Numbered from the stretch's first letter, positions 14,401-26,229 are shown. The stretch: DNA of 64,000 nt from Sphagnum compactum (GCA_965153455.1 OZ234493.1:19024213-19088212), one strand, 5' to 3'. Made by a program: numbers and translations. The notes: generated by a model not told the origin, from the letters alone.

Positions 14401-17400
14401 AGTAATTCAATCATAGTAAATTATTGTACATAAAACTTATTTTATTGAAAGTGAATAATTATTGTTACAACATTAATTTTTAATATTTTTACACATTAAT
14501 AAAAACTATAAACATCATAGTAAACTAATTTTAATCAACTTAACCACTCTAAAACCATTGTATTTATAGTAATTATATATTAATTTGACATTATTATCAT
14601 AAATAATTATTTAAACCATTTATACATTATAAATTCTAATTAAATTGAAATTGAAAGTTTTAAAATAATTATAATCTAATTAAAGTAATGAATGTAATTC
14701 TTGTAAATTATTTTATTTATAACTTAACATTACTTATTTACAATGTAGTTATTAGAAATAAAATATATTCACATTAGTTATTCATATTTTTATAGTATTT
14801 AAAATTAATTACTGCAATTATAATAATTTAATGAAAGTTCATGACTATCTATTAGATGTATCTTTTGAATTTCATCATTATGTGCATATTCTTATTCAAA
14901 TTTTCAATTTTAATTTGTAAATGTTTTTGTCACATTGATGATTTCACCATATGTTTATGACATTTGAATGGAATACAATATGTAAAAAATCAAATGTGAT
15001 GAAAAATGAGCCACCTTATCTTGCAACTACCCCACATGTCATCTTTGTGGATTGTGATTTAGTTACAATAATTTATCGACAACCTTTTTTGAACATACCT
15101 ATCACCCTTGGTGTATAAGAGAATACACACAACTTTGTTTTGTTATGTTGTTCCTTATTGTGATGCCACCTTTACTACAAATTGGTTTGCAACTTGGGGT
15201 TTAAAATTAAATTCCAAGGATGTTCAAGGAAGGGTGGGCATGAAAATATAAGCCAATATGGTACTATCACTCCCAATGGAAACACCCAACATATTTGATG
15301 GGGAGTTTGACACCCTCTATTCATATACATTCATGAGCAATTTACCACTCTTTTTTGGTATCCTAGTGGTTTTGTAAGACTTGGCATTTACATTTACATA
15401 AAGTATTTTGAGGAAATTTGTAATGCATTTGGAGGTTACCTTATATCCCATCAATTTCCCTCCTAAAAAATGGGAGGGTTCTTACACCTAAAAGTAGGCA
15501 TAATATCCCTCTCATCCCTACACCTCATGACCTATATATATTTATCATTTGCTTCATGTTTTATGGTAGGTAAAGCGCATGGGTGGGGGACAATCCCAAA
15601 TGGGGGCGTGGATTTGGCTATTACCTCATCCTAGACCCCATTATTTTGAAAATGCCCCTATCCTAGGGCTTTATTTTACACAAGAAACTTGGAATGGGGA
15701 AATTCTGAAAATAACAAACTAAATTTAAAACTCTATCCAAACTCATCACTTCAAGAACTTTTCAAATTTTAAAAACCTCACAAAAATAAAAAGTCCCCTT
15801 CCTAATCAAATTGGGATCTACCCCAAATGGAAGAAGGTTCATTTATATTTTGAAATGTCAGATTTCATCAAAAAACATGACTGAAAAATGTATTGAATTT
15901 CTTTGAAAGGTTTTTTACATTTTTTGTCATTATGTTATCTTTACAATGATGACACTTGGTGCATTTGTGTTTCATTGAATTCTCCTCAACTTTTTCTAAT
16001 AATGGTTGAAGCAATGCACCAGATTTAACAATCATCATGTGTGTCCTCTTTCCATCATATACCATTTATTAATACAATTTGAATGTGGATGCCCTTGGGA
16101 TGAAAATCGTGTCACCCATCTATTTGCTTAAGGTTTGGATCGAGTAAAGGATTTTGTTTGGAGTAAAGGATTTTGTTGTTGATTATCTTTTGAGTATAAT
16201 AAGGATAAAGCTACCACAATTTCACCTCATGGATTCCTCATGTGAAGGGTTAATTGATTTCACCTCTTAAATTGAAGATTTGAAGTGTGCATCCACAACA
16301 TTTTGTTACCTTCTTTTATATACGACATAAAACTCAATTATGTTCATTTGGTAGTCCTTGTATCCTTTACTATCTATCTCACATGAACACATTCCAGCTC
16401 TCAAAATGCATTACAACTATGTTAAAAGTGACTCAAATATATACATATCAAAATTGATCATCAACATCACCCACTTCTTCATCTCACTCACAACCTACCC
16501 AGTTTGAGATGGTAGGAGTAGCCACAAATGCATGACAAACAAAACAAAACCAACTAAAAGAAAACACATTAGAACTTGCGGGATGTTATGATCTACTTAG
16601 CCATAACACCTGTGGTAGTGGAGATGGAGCAACAACAAACAAATTGCTAAGAAGAGGGAAAACAAAATTGTTCAAATGTGTTGAATCTTGCATTAACCCA
16701 CTTCTTTTGTTTAGCTAAAGCCCCTTTGATAACAAAGATGGCAGGAGTAGCAATAATACAAATGGAGGATGAAAAAAAGACATAAAAAATCAATGGAAGC
16801 TCAAGAGCCAATTGGTTTTCATTAGTTCAACCACAACCCTTTTCAGAAGTAGAGATGATAGGAGGGGGAAAAGAACCCAAAAAATATTCAAATTTTGTGA
16901 AAGCTTGTGCCAACTTTCTCTTTAGGTTAGTTGCAGCTCCTCAACAATAGAACAACAACATTAACAATGACTCCATTTCAGTTAAATTGGCATACCTAGA
17001 TAAAGTTTTAGGCAAGCTTGCATTGGATGAACTAAAGCTAATTTTGGAAAAAAGGAAACTATCAACATATACGTGTGTTTCGACTAGTCACATTGATGAT
17101 GTTCATGTTTGTTCAACTTGATGAACTACAAAACATTAATTTGGTCATATATCTCAAATGGCTACAAGAAAGAGTCATGGATGAATATGAACTTGTTAAA
17201 GGATTGCAAGAGTGTTGTATCTACACATAAATGTAAAGCCACATATTATCAATCACATCTAATAATGTGCTTGACTAAGTCCATCACTTGGATGTTACAA
17301 AATGAAAAAATCAATGACCAAGGAAGAATATAAAAGTTAAAATAAACATTTGGCACGTGGAATTGACAATAGGATTATTAAATCATGGTGCTTTGAGGAC

Positions 17401-20400
17401 ATATGCAATAGTAACCCTTGTTGCCAAGTCGTAAAGCAATCTGTGCTACATTAAAAAAGAGTATGAAGTAATGAAACATTAAAAACATTAGTGAATTCCT
17501 TGCAATAATTATGGTGTTCACTATGCCTCATTCTTGATAGTCTCTTGATACATAATCACATGATTCTACTTGCATTTGTCCACCTTATGTATCATGAGCA
17601 AATATAAGTACCAAGAAAATGACATGATGTGGTTGTGTACCCCATACTCCAAACATTGCAACACCTTCTACCCTTGCCCAAATTTCCCATATCCCAAAAA
17701 TCATTGCATCCCAAACAACTACATTGTAGAATCTCAATCCCAACATTTTGGCAACATATCAAACAACAAATGGGAGCTGAAACCTATAATAAGTTTGCAA
17801 CAGCAAGGAGGTAAGATCATATGGTGCATTTGAAAAGGTTGAATAGTTCATCATCTTCATGGGTAGCTTCCATTACGTAACAATATCATTTTATTTAAAC
17901 ATGCAAGGATTCTCAAGATTTGTGTTTGGTCAAAATCTTGTCCACTTCTTGCACAACAGTGGAAGCAAAGAATCAGATCTCAGGTACTAAGATAACACAA
18001 ATACACCATTGCATAGACAAGTTAACCCTTGCCACCACTCCATGGAAGCAGATGTCAAATGGAGAAATAAAAGTGTGGTAACCATGTTAAAATGATTGAA
18101 ATGCTATCTAAAGACATGCTTGATTTCTTGAAAGGCATCATAAGCATTTCAAATTCACTTTCAGTATACCAAAACTAAAATCTATTCTCCCTCCTACAAC
18201 TACTACAACTAGCTTCATAAAGTTCCATAGAATTAATAGCATTCTACTTGTAACTTGGTGATGTCAAACAAGAATAGGCAGGAACTTTTATTAAAGAACA
18301 CTCACAAGTGCTCCAATTACTAACCTTGATATACTCTCCAATGTTAACATGACTTTTTTGAATAAGGCCTTGTGCCACAACAAGAAAAGTAGGTTCCATA
18401 AATTTTTTCAAGACTCGAAGGTGAACATGTCAACCATGGAGAAGTTTGTTGTTTAGAGAATGTCTGCAGTGTACTCGTACCATAGAAAATAAAATTTGGC
18501 CCACATTCTAAAGCTAACAATGAATGATGAGAAACATGTCTGCATGCACAAATTGATAGCATGGTTAAGAAATCCAAATGTTGGGCTACACCACCAAAAA
18601 TGCATGTCGTACAAGAATGAATATCATTGTTATGACAGTTGGGTTGACAGGTGGGATTGATGACATCTTACCATGCATAAAACTTCATCTATTTGCTTTG
18701 GGGTTAGAATAATACCCTGCATACACTTGCAAATGTTCATCACCAAAAAAATCGCTATCTTCCTCATAGGGCAGTTGCATTAGTTCTAAGGGCATGCATT
18801 TAACCAACCCATCCTGAAATAGGGGCCAACCAGATAAAACACATGGTAGATTCTAAAGCTTGGTGATATAGTAGCTTACAACATTACCAATATTGAAAGA
18901 AAGCTCCAAAACTTATGAACCACAAATACCTTACTCAATCAGAAACATGATGAGCAAAGGTCACTATGTGCCCCAAGGATTGACACCTGTCTCCATCCCT
19001 TGAGGACAACTGGCTTATCTTTTGTAGATAGGATATCCTCAACAGTTGATGTGCAACAAAAGTCTCTTGCACCATTTGAATGCTAATTTTAGCACATGCA
19101 CAAAAACTCTTCACCCAAACTTAAAAAATTTCATAACCAAGTCAAGAGTGCACAAAACAACTTTGTGTAGCACCAACTTGGCCATGTGACAGAGCCCCTA
19201 TTGAACCATGCTGAACATTAAAGAAGGAGAAACAGCTGGATGTGTCACGTGTAAGGCACTTTTTCCTCGGACACTCCACAAGTACGGCAAATGTCTCTGT
19301 GACCTCAACTTCTTCTGAAGAATCAGCACTGCAATTTACTGGAACAACTTTAAGCTCAAATGACCCCTAGACCCCCTACATCCAGAACACCAACCAATGG
19401 AACTCCACATTCCCCAAAGGCTAATATCGGCAACTCCAGTAACTCTGAAAATCCATCCTCCAATTCTTGTGATTATACTCAAGTGGCCAACATATCCCCA
19501 CTTCCAACCTTAAAAGGAAGAGTAACCATAATGGATAAACTAAAAGTGAAGATGAAAAACCTGTATCCCCGAGCACATGCATGCATGCTAGCCATAGGTT
19601 TAGTTGCTTGTGTCATACACCAACACAACAAGAACAGTAGCGCAAGAATGGCAGGCAGGCCTGAAGAGAGGAGAAACCCCATACATCAGTGAAATGATCT
19701 CAATCGCCCATCCACCAACCATTCATTGATCATGACAGCTGATGAACAATTAAAGTCCCTGAGGCTCTAAATTGATGTCCAGCAAAAAAATTCATTTCTT
19801 CACTCAGAGTACCCGCCGGATCCATGCCTGGCCTCAAACCCCTGAAAGAGACACAATTTTGTCAACTTGCAAATGAGTTTCCTATGGTTAGAGTTCCCTG
19901 AGATGTATAGAACCTAGTGGAGCTAAAACACCCACAAATGCATCATCGTTTCAGGACCTCCTGCAACCTGTACTGAAACTATTTCATTTTGGGCAAACGA
20001 ATTATTGTCAACAGCCCCTGTTATCTGTGCTTAACCTATGCTTTTTCAAGGGAAGACATCAACACAGAGCATGAGGAACGCTCCAATTATCTATAGGAGA
20101 TTGGCAGCAGAAAAGAATGATCTGTGCAGGAATGCCAACTTTCAGAAGACGTCAGCAGAATATAGTAATATGCCAAAAATCAAACCACAACAAATTGAAA
20201 ACCTGCAACAACTATAAGGTGTCTCAATCACAAGTGCACAAAAACCCTAATTTTATTAACTAGATCTCAAATAAATAAACAGATGATATCCAGAATTTTT
20301 CCAACAGGTACAACAAGCAGGTGGTTGAAATTCAATAGGATTCTTAAAATTTGTTCACTTTTCTTTGCTGTCGATGGGCAAATTTGTCTGAAGATCTTCT

Positions 20401-21030
20401 TGTGGATAATCAAAAGTTTGGTTCATTAAAAAACTTTGAAAATGAAGTCATTTTGGAGGGTTTTTGATTGCCATGCAAAAATAGTAAGAATTACCAGATT
20501 TCTATATTTCATTTTCAGTATGTAACCAAAAATATAGAAAGATGATTAAAGATTTGTAGTTCATATTGTGGCTTATATCTTTGTTTATAGCTGGATTTCG
20601 CTAAAGCTTTGTAGTGATGATTGCCACTTTTTCTACATCTTCCTCCTACCAACGATCACGTTGGCTGCAAACAAAAAATCCTTAAAAAATACTGTTAACT
20701 GTGAACTGGGGCCAACTTATTTTTGTTTCGACGACTCATATAAGAAGGATCTTTTTTGCCAAAAAAAAATTGCTCAAATTTGCCAGATTTGGAGGAAAGG
20801 AATTCTGAAATTGCAAGATTTAAGGGAACAGGTTTGAGAGCATGTAACAAAAATATAGCAACATGCCTAAATTTTTCTACTTCCCCTAAATTTGGCTGAG
20901 GCCATCTCTTCTGGATGATGGATCCCCATACCAGCTACCTCACAAAATTCACAAAGGAAACCTGGCCTCGGCTGTGGCTGCTTTGGTTTCTTCCTGTTTC
21001 CATGCAGACCATGATGGCATATTAGGAGGC
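11451..21030. other. AT-rich intergenic DNA, no gene seen
   Basis: Very AT-rich between about 12.2 and 15.0 kb, with a small CCTA microsatellite at 13.07-13.11 and an AT dinucleotide run near 13.87 kb. Base composition becomes more balanced from about 18.7 kb on. Open frames (for example 15868-16065 minus and 19360-19692 plus) lack recognisable domains. No tRNA, rRNA or intact transposon was recognised. Confidence 0.45.
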
Positions 21031-21039
21031 CCCAGTGAA

Positions 21040-21374
21040 CCAGCACCCACCAGTGCACCATCCACTGGATGCCCGTTATGACTCCGTTGTGGATGAAATT
21101 CAACTCAGTTACTACCTGGTTTCATCTTGGTAACCCATTCAATAAGACGTAGGTCTAACATATAGACAGGCAGGTAAAAAAATAGGGGACTACTTGGGAA
21201 TTAGATAGTTTATACATAGTAGCTAGGGGCTGTTTTTACTACCTACCTAGTTGGTAGGTAGTACGGAAAGCAACGGAGCTAACCACCATGGTTAGCTAGG
21301 GAACTAAAACCCAACAGAAAACTGTTTCCTGATCACATATCATCCATCCTTGATGGTGCACTGGTGGGTGCTGG
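21040..21374. repeat. Inverted repeat, 23-bp perfect arms 289 bases apart
   Basis: 21040-21062 is the exact reverse complement of 21352-21374 (the second arm starts GATGGTGCACTGG). Pairing continues imperfectly for about ten further bases on the outer side of each arm. The spacer contains a smaller palindrome of CTACCTACCTAG type at about 21238-21262. The outer edge of the right arm abuts the strong hairpin at 21378. This could be a fold-back or MITE-like element, but no target-site duplication was identified. Confidence 0.75.
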
Positions 21375-21377
21375 TAA

Positions 21378-21452
21378 ACTGTGGCTGCGATTAGGGGACC
21401 GGAGACTCCCACAGTTGCCTAATCTCTCTGGTCCCCTAATCGCAGCCACGGT
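21378..21452. repeat. Long near-perfect hairpin (28-bp stem)
   Basis: Bases 21381-21400 are exactly complementary to 21430-21449. The pairing extends outward to 21378/21452 with one G-U, and inward to 21405/21425 with one G-U, leaving a loop of about 19 bases. The result is a 28-bp stem, more balanced in base composition than the AT-rich DNA around it. It could be a small-RNA precursor fold-back or part of the surrounding inverted-repeat element. The sequence alone does not decide the transcribed strand. Confidence 0.75.
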
Positions 21453-21461
21453 GAGCATTCT

Positions 21462-21915
21462 TAGGCCCACTTTAGACCCTAAGGACCAATTTGGACTCAT
21501 TTGAAGCAAATTAGATCCTTAAGTTCTACCATGCCTTGTGCCGTAGCTTGTATCTTGGTTCTCCAAATCACGAGCTCTTTCGTTTTTGGTCTGAACCAAT
21601 TGATTTCCCCTCCAAAAGGGTGTGCCCTGTAGGTTGCTCCTCCGTTTCACCACTTTTTGGTATTGGGACCCTCATCTAAAGGCCATGGGTCCGATCTATG
21701 GCTCTCAACCACTAAGATTGCGCTATTTCATTGGACCTTGTACCTTGGACCTGCATCTAAAACGGCCCTTATTATTAATAATGCCCACTTTAGATGGGCT
21801 CCAAGGTCCAAATTCCTAGGAACCAATTTGGACTGATTTGACACAAATTGAATCCTTGAGTTGGACCATGGCTTGCACCCTAGCTTGCATCTTGGTTCAC
21901 CAAATCATGAGCTCT
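21462..21915. repeat. Diverged direct duplication, copies about 320 bases apart
   Basis: 21462-21575 and 21782-21915 share GCCCACTTTAGA, GGACCAATTTGGACT, CAAATT, GATCCTT, AGCTTG, ATCTTGGTTC and CCAAATCA in the same order and orientation. Identity looks roughly three-quarters by eye. No coding content was recognised. Confidence 0.65.
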
Positions 21916-22136
21916 CAAAGCTTTGAGCCCTAAGCTCTCAACTTTAGGTGCGTTTGTTTGATGAGAAGTTGTTCTATTTCTACCTGACAAGTCTCCTTCT
22001 CGCAATATTCTTCCCGTCTAAATTCACTGTCCTTTCTTTCCTTTTCCTTGGTTCTCTCTTTGCTTACTTGCCTGATTGATCAAATCTCAACATTTAATAA
22101 CCCAGCAAGCCATCTCTCAGAACTGTGATTCCAGAT

Positions 22137-22458
22137 ATGCGCATATGTTTTTGGCAAATGTTCGAAGCCCGGCAGCAGCTCCTCCTCGCGGGAGTTGAAC
22201 AAAGACACGCTTACTACAACAACGATGCAGAGTGCACGCTACGAATCAGCAAGCTCAGAGTTGGCGAATGGAGAGAATATGTCCACCACAGTAGTAACAA
22301 CAGATCAGCATCAGAAGTACTATAGATCAGCAGTTGTGGAGCTTTCCAGTGAGCTTCAGCTGGCGGATCCAATGCTAATAGAACAGTGCAGCTGCCTGCC
22401 ACCAGGCAGCTGCACTGTTATTTTCTATGTTGTCACTTTGTGTGTAACATACCTATAG
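22137..22458 (+). other. Unassigned exon-like open frame
   Basis: From an acceptor-like TTCCAG at about 22129-22134, a plus-strand frame stays open to a stop near 22458. The predicted stretch is Ser/Thr-rich (a GSSSSS run, TTTTMQS, TTVVTTDQHQ) and then acidic/hydrophobic (VVELSSELQL). Composition is more gene-like than the surroundings, and there is a pyrimidine-rich lead-in. No family is recognised and no partner exon was found. It sits about 550 bases from a symplekin gene fragment on the same strand, so it may be a second captured gene piece. This is inference and confidence in it being a real exon is low. Confidence 0.25.
22382..22419. repeat. 17-bp perfect hairpin with 4-base loop
   Basis: 22382-22398 pairs exactly with 22403-22419 around a CCAC loop. 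On the plus strand it is followed by a T-rich stretch. It falls inside the exon-like frame above. The function is unknown. It resembles a transposon subterminal hairpin, but no CTRR-type end lies at the expected distance. Confidence 0.8.
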
Positions 22459-23004
22459 CATGAGTTTTGTCTTGAGCCCTTGTTTGAAGTGGGCTTCTTT
22501 CGTGGAACTACTTGTATAGTAAGATCTTGTTTAAGGTGGTTCTCATTGACCCCCCATATTTGCAAGCACGATGGAGGATGATTAGGAATTCACACTTCTC
22601 TCACATATGTTTCTAGGTGGCTTCAGCTTTCTGTGATTATGTTGTAGAAGGAACTAACCCTCAGTTCACTCATGATCCAGGTTACAGCTGGGGATAGAAA
22701 TAGAAACATTCAAAGTGTGGGGTTAACACAAGTCTTGAGAGACAAGCACTAAGGTTTGAGGGAGGTAGCTTTCATGAAGAGCCATCAACAAGAGCCTGGG
22801 TTGATTTTTAGTCTGGCAGGGTTTTCCCCCTCATAATTGTACAGGCAAAGAGCCTTTGGTTTGTTTGTCATCAGTTGGGCTATTAAATTCATGTGGTGAA
22901 TGAGCCATGTGTCAGTAACTGGCAAAGTTGTTGGGTTCCAACTGTTCTGTGACCTGATGTTGTTTGGAACACCATTGAAACTGCTGTGTTGAGACCGGCT
23001 TTGG

Positions 23005-23493
23005 CTGTGTGTATGCACCTGTATGTGTTGTACCTATATTATCTGTGTTCATTTCTGTATGTAAGTGCTGCAGATAGTTGGGTGCTCTCAGATTTTCTTA
23101 ATCTCCAGAACTGCAACTGACCTGTCAAATTTCTCTTTGGTTTTGCAGTGGCAAGGCCACTTGATAAAAGCATTGCATTCTATGAATGCTGGGGATTTGG
23201 CAGATCAAGCACTCAGGCAGATAGATAGGGCACAGTGAGCTGAACAAGACTGGGCTTCCAAGGACCCCTGGCTTGTCAAGGTTAGTGATAAGTATTATAG
23301 CAAAACTTTAATGAACAATCCCAGCATTTTGAGGACCAACACTCCTCCAAGGTGGATAGCAATTCCATTGGGTAGTATGCCCAGATGTGACTGAACTGTA
23401 ATGTTCTCTGAAGGGTGATCAGAGCTTTGTGGAGGACTGTGCCAGTTGTGCTGGGCTGAACTTACTTGCTTGGTCAATGTAGGATGAGAGGTT
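23005..23493 (+). pseudogene. Symplekin gene fragment (intron-exon-intron piece)
   Basis: This segment is the inverted, diverged genomic copy of part of the minus-strand symplekin gene at about 36395-36860. It includes the end of one intron with its TTTGCAG acceptor, the whole 132-base exon at 36592-36723 (here 23150-23281), the following intron, and the start of the next exon, breaking off after GATGAGAGGTT at 23493. Retained introns rule out a processed retrocopy. The exon carries an in-frame TGA at 23236-23238 where the gene has CGA-type arginine, and several other CpG sites have become TpG or CpA. It cannot encode a symplekin domain. It is best explained as a segmental or transposon-mediated duplication that later decayed under cytosine methylation. 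Confidence 0.93.
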
Positions 23494-23678
23494 TATTTAA
23501 TACACTAATGCACTTATTGTTTGATTTCAAACGTCCTAAATTAAAATCAAAACCTAAAATTGAATTAAATGGATCTTTAGTATGACTATTTTAAACATCT
23601 ATATGAGTCATTTAACAAAAAATTTCATTATTACCGTGATTTTAAAATGACAAAACATAAATTAATCTATGAAAGTGT

Positions 23679-23762
23679 TTGATTGAAGGCATTATCAAAA
23701 TTGGGCTTGCACTAAATTACCTCCTCCCATGGGCCCTTTATTTTGATAATGCTTTCAATCAA
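23679..23762. repeat. 22-bp hairpin with 40-base loop
   Basis: 23679-23700 (TTGATTGAAGGC onward) pairs with 23741-23762 with a single G-U at the non-matching position. The loop is about 40 bases and contains GGGCTTGC and GGGCCC words that could extend local folding. It lies just beyond the symplekin fragment. Candidate explanations are a small MITE or a fold-back RNA precursor. Confidence 0.75.
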
Positions 23763-25930
23763 GGGCTTCACCTTACATGCAAGTACTTACTTATCCAACC
23801 TAGGTGTATTCAAAACTTGGTAGGTTTTTTAAAAAGAAAAGATTTAAAAAAAAAATCTATCTCATGTTTTAAATAGGATACTCATGTAATATTAATTTTT
23901 TCATTGGTTTTTGTATGTAGTTATAAAAGTCTTTTAAAACTTTTTCAAATCTTTAATTTGATTTTATATTATAAATCTTTGATTACAAATTTCGTCTATA
24001 ACCCACCACTTTTTATAATCAAAGATTAAACCTCATAAAAAAAATACATTTCCAATCAATTTTCCAAATTTTCCAATGATATAAAACATTTATTATTATT
24101 ATTATTCCTGCTAAAAAATGGTCTATTGTTTGAAAATTTTCAGATGTAGGCACAATATTGAATTAATGTTCAACAACACACAAGATTATACAATTTTTTT
24201 TATAGTTCCTTTTTGTGACAACCTTTCATTTTTTTTCATAGTCTCATTTAATGCAAAAGAATTGGTTCTCAAATTTTTTAAAAAATTCAATATTACAATA
24301 AAAAAATTGATGATTTGAAAACAAATGTATATCATAACTAAAACATTATGTGATATAAGAAAATGAAGAAAATGATAATCTACGAAACTTTAATGTTTTA
24401 AACTTACATTCAAATTCTTGGATTATGTGAGAAGAATAGGAAGATTTGTTTTATTAAACTAAACTAATTAAAATAAATAATTCTAAAACAACATATCATG
24501 TAAAACTAACATCAAATAATCAAGACAAGGGCGATTCAAACATTGTTTTGATGAAAGTGAAAGTTGGGATGACCACACTATTGTGACATGGGATTATGAA
24601 GGAGAAGATGTTATATATTTGTCAAACAAGGAAAAAAAAAAAATCACAAGAAGGAACATATTTGTTGACTTTTGTTGCATCAAAGAATCATCGGTTAAGT
24701 TTTTTTATTTTCACAAAAAAAATATTTTCATCACCATTTTAAGCCTTCATCTTTGATGGACCAACTTTGTGATCCATTTGATATAACATTTACCAACAAT
24801 CATATAACTCAAATTTAATGAAAAAATTCAAGTAACATTTGTGGGCAAGTGTGGATGTTTTTGACCCCTAAAGGCTCTATGACAACCATTCAATGAATGC
24901 ATTACGTAACGTACTCAACTCACAATGGGAATAGTTCATTGCAAGTCATGGTTACAACGGTTGTCCATAATAATCCTCTATCAAGATGGTTCTAATAATA
25001 AACAACTATTGTTATCTTCTTATCGGTAAGATGTCTAATGAAAGTCCCTTGTGAATATCATTAGACATCCTAACAAGATCTTGTTGGATTTTGTTTTCCC
25101 CAAACTTTGAATTCATTGCCATGACTAAGTAATTCAAATTTCAAATGTAGTAGTTCCGATAAATCATCCCCACACCCAAGAGATTCTCACACAAACCCCA
25201 GATTTTATCACACTTCAGTACATCATTGCAAATCTTTGTGTAGGGGCAATGACAGAAAAATTGCTAGCAGTTCAAAGATGGTCTGTATGGATTGAATGCA
25301 GCAGGGAGCTCAAATTTTAAAAGGGTTGAAATGCCTGAAATCAACCAATTTTGACAAGTACTAAGGTTGTTTTCCTTTCCTTCCTTCTTTCTTATGTTTT
25401 CTTGCATATAAAGTGTTTGCGAAAAGCTTACATCCAAGCTCTTTCTACTACACTTGTTCATACACACATTCTTCTTACAAGCAAAGCTTCTTTCTCTCAA
25501 GCAAAACGCACTAGTGGCCATACTAATCATATCAATGGAAGTCATAATCGAAAACTAGTTGCAAATGTATTCCATAATGGGGTGATGGAGGTGTGGACAC
25601 GTGGCATAATCACATCTATGTACATTGTACATTAGTTGCAACATAATTGTTACTTTAGTGATAATTACCACATGCAATTACAATGCAAATCTTTAAAAAG
25701 TCAAATATGGTTGATTACATATGTATGTACAATGAGTATAAATTATCATATAAAAGATTCATTTTCTACTCACTTACGACTCTAATACAACTAACTGATT
25801 TTCTAACGTGTCAATTTATTTATTAATAAATACACTATATTTCTAAGAAGATAGTTTACCAACAAATAGGCTAAAACTAGATGTTGCAAACACACATTGG
25901 TATTAAGGAACTTAAATACAATTTGTGATG
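23763..25930. other. AT-rich, no gene seen
   Basis: Unique AT-rich DNA with poly-A and poly-T runs. Overlapping open frames at 25264-25635 occur on both strands and show no recognisable motifs. Confidence 0.45.
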
Positions 25931-25941
25931 CTTGCTTGATC

Positions 25942-26229
25942 TTACATAATCCATTGGCCAACTAACATTGAGAAGACATTATCAGCCCATTCTCCCCAAC
26001 CTCCTTCAAGGAGAGCCCAATATATTGCAAGTTGTTTCTTGAAATCATTAATAAAGTCACTCAACCAATCATACTTCCTCAATATATATGGAACTAAGCT
26101 AAACAATCCGGGTGGATGCTTGAAAGGAAGAGGTAACAATGTCTTCCATGAAAGAGGAATGTGTTCACGAGCCTCTGCCTCCACATGTTTCAAATACTGA
26201 CTTCGTGCATTTTCAAATTCCTCACCACT
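25942..26229 (-). CDS. Unrecognised ORF, possible terminal exon or gene relic
   Basis: A minus-strand frame begins after an acceptor-like ATTCACAG and runs about 95 codons to a TAA. The predicted sequence has protein-like composition unlike the random frames nearby. It starts charged (EEFENARSQYLKHVEAEARE), then is Pro/aromatic-rich (PLPFKHPPGLF, WLSDFINDFKKQ), and ends Trp-rich (GGWGEWADNVF). There is no in-frame ATG near the start, so if real it is an internal or last exon. No upstream partner was identified between here and the symplekin stop 720 bases away. The family is not recognised. It could be a transposon-derived or decayed gene piece. Confidence 0.3.
   Translation of the reverse strand, partial: SGEEFENARSQYLKHVEAEAREHIPLSWKTLLPLPFKHPPGLFSLVPYILRKYDWLSDFINDFKKQLAIYWALLEGGWGEWADNVFSMLVGQWIM

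Noticed and set aside
15868-16065. 65-codon minus frame with a CTKCHHC cluster
   Set aside because: The cysteine cluster suggests a zinc finger, but the frame is short, isolated in AT-rich DNA and matches no family I recognise.
19360-19692. 110-codon plus-strand frame with an ATG
   Set aside because: Low-complexity Pro/Ser/Thr/Asn start, no recognisable domain, and an equally open minus frame over the same bases.
22382-22430. Bacterial-type rho-independent terminator
   Set aside because: Hairpin plus T-rich tail looks similar, but the context is plant nuclear DNA and no bacterial genes are present.
23005-23493. Processed (retro) pseudogene of symplekin
   Set aside because: Both flanking introns are retained, so the copy arose from genomic DNA and not from mRNA.
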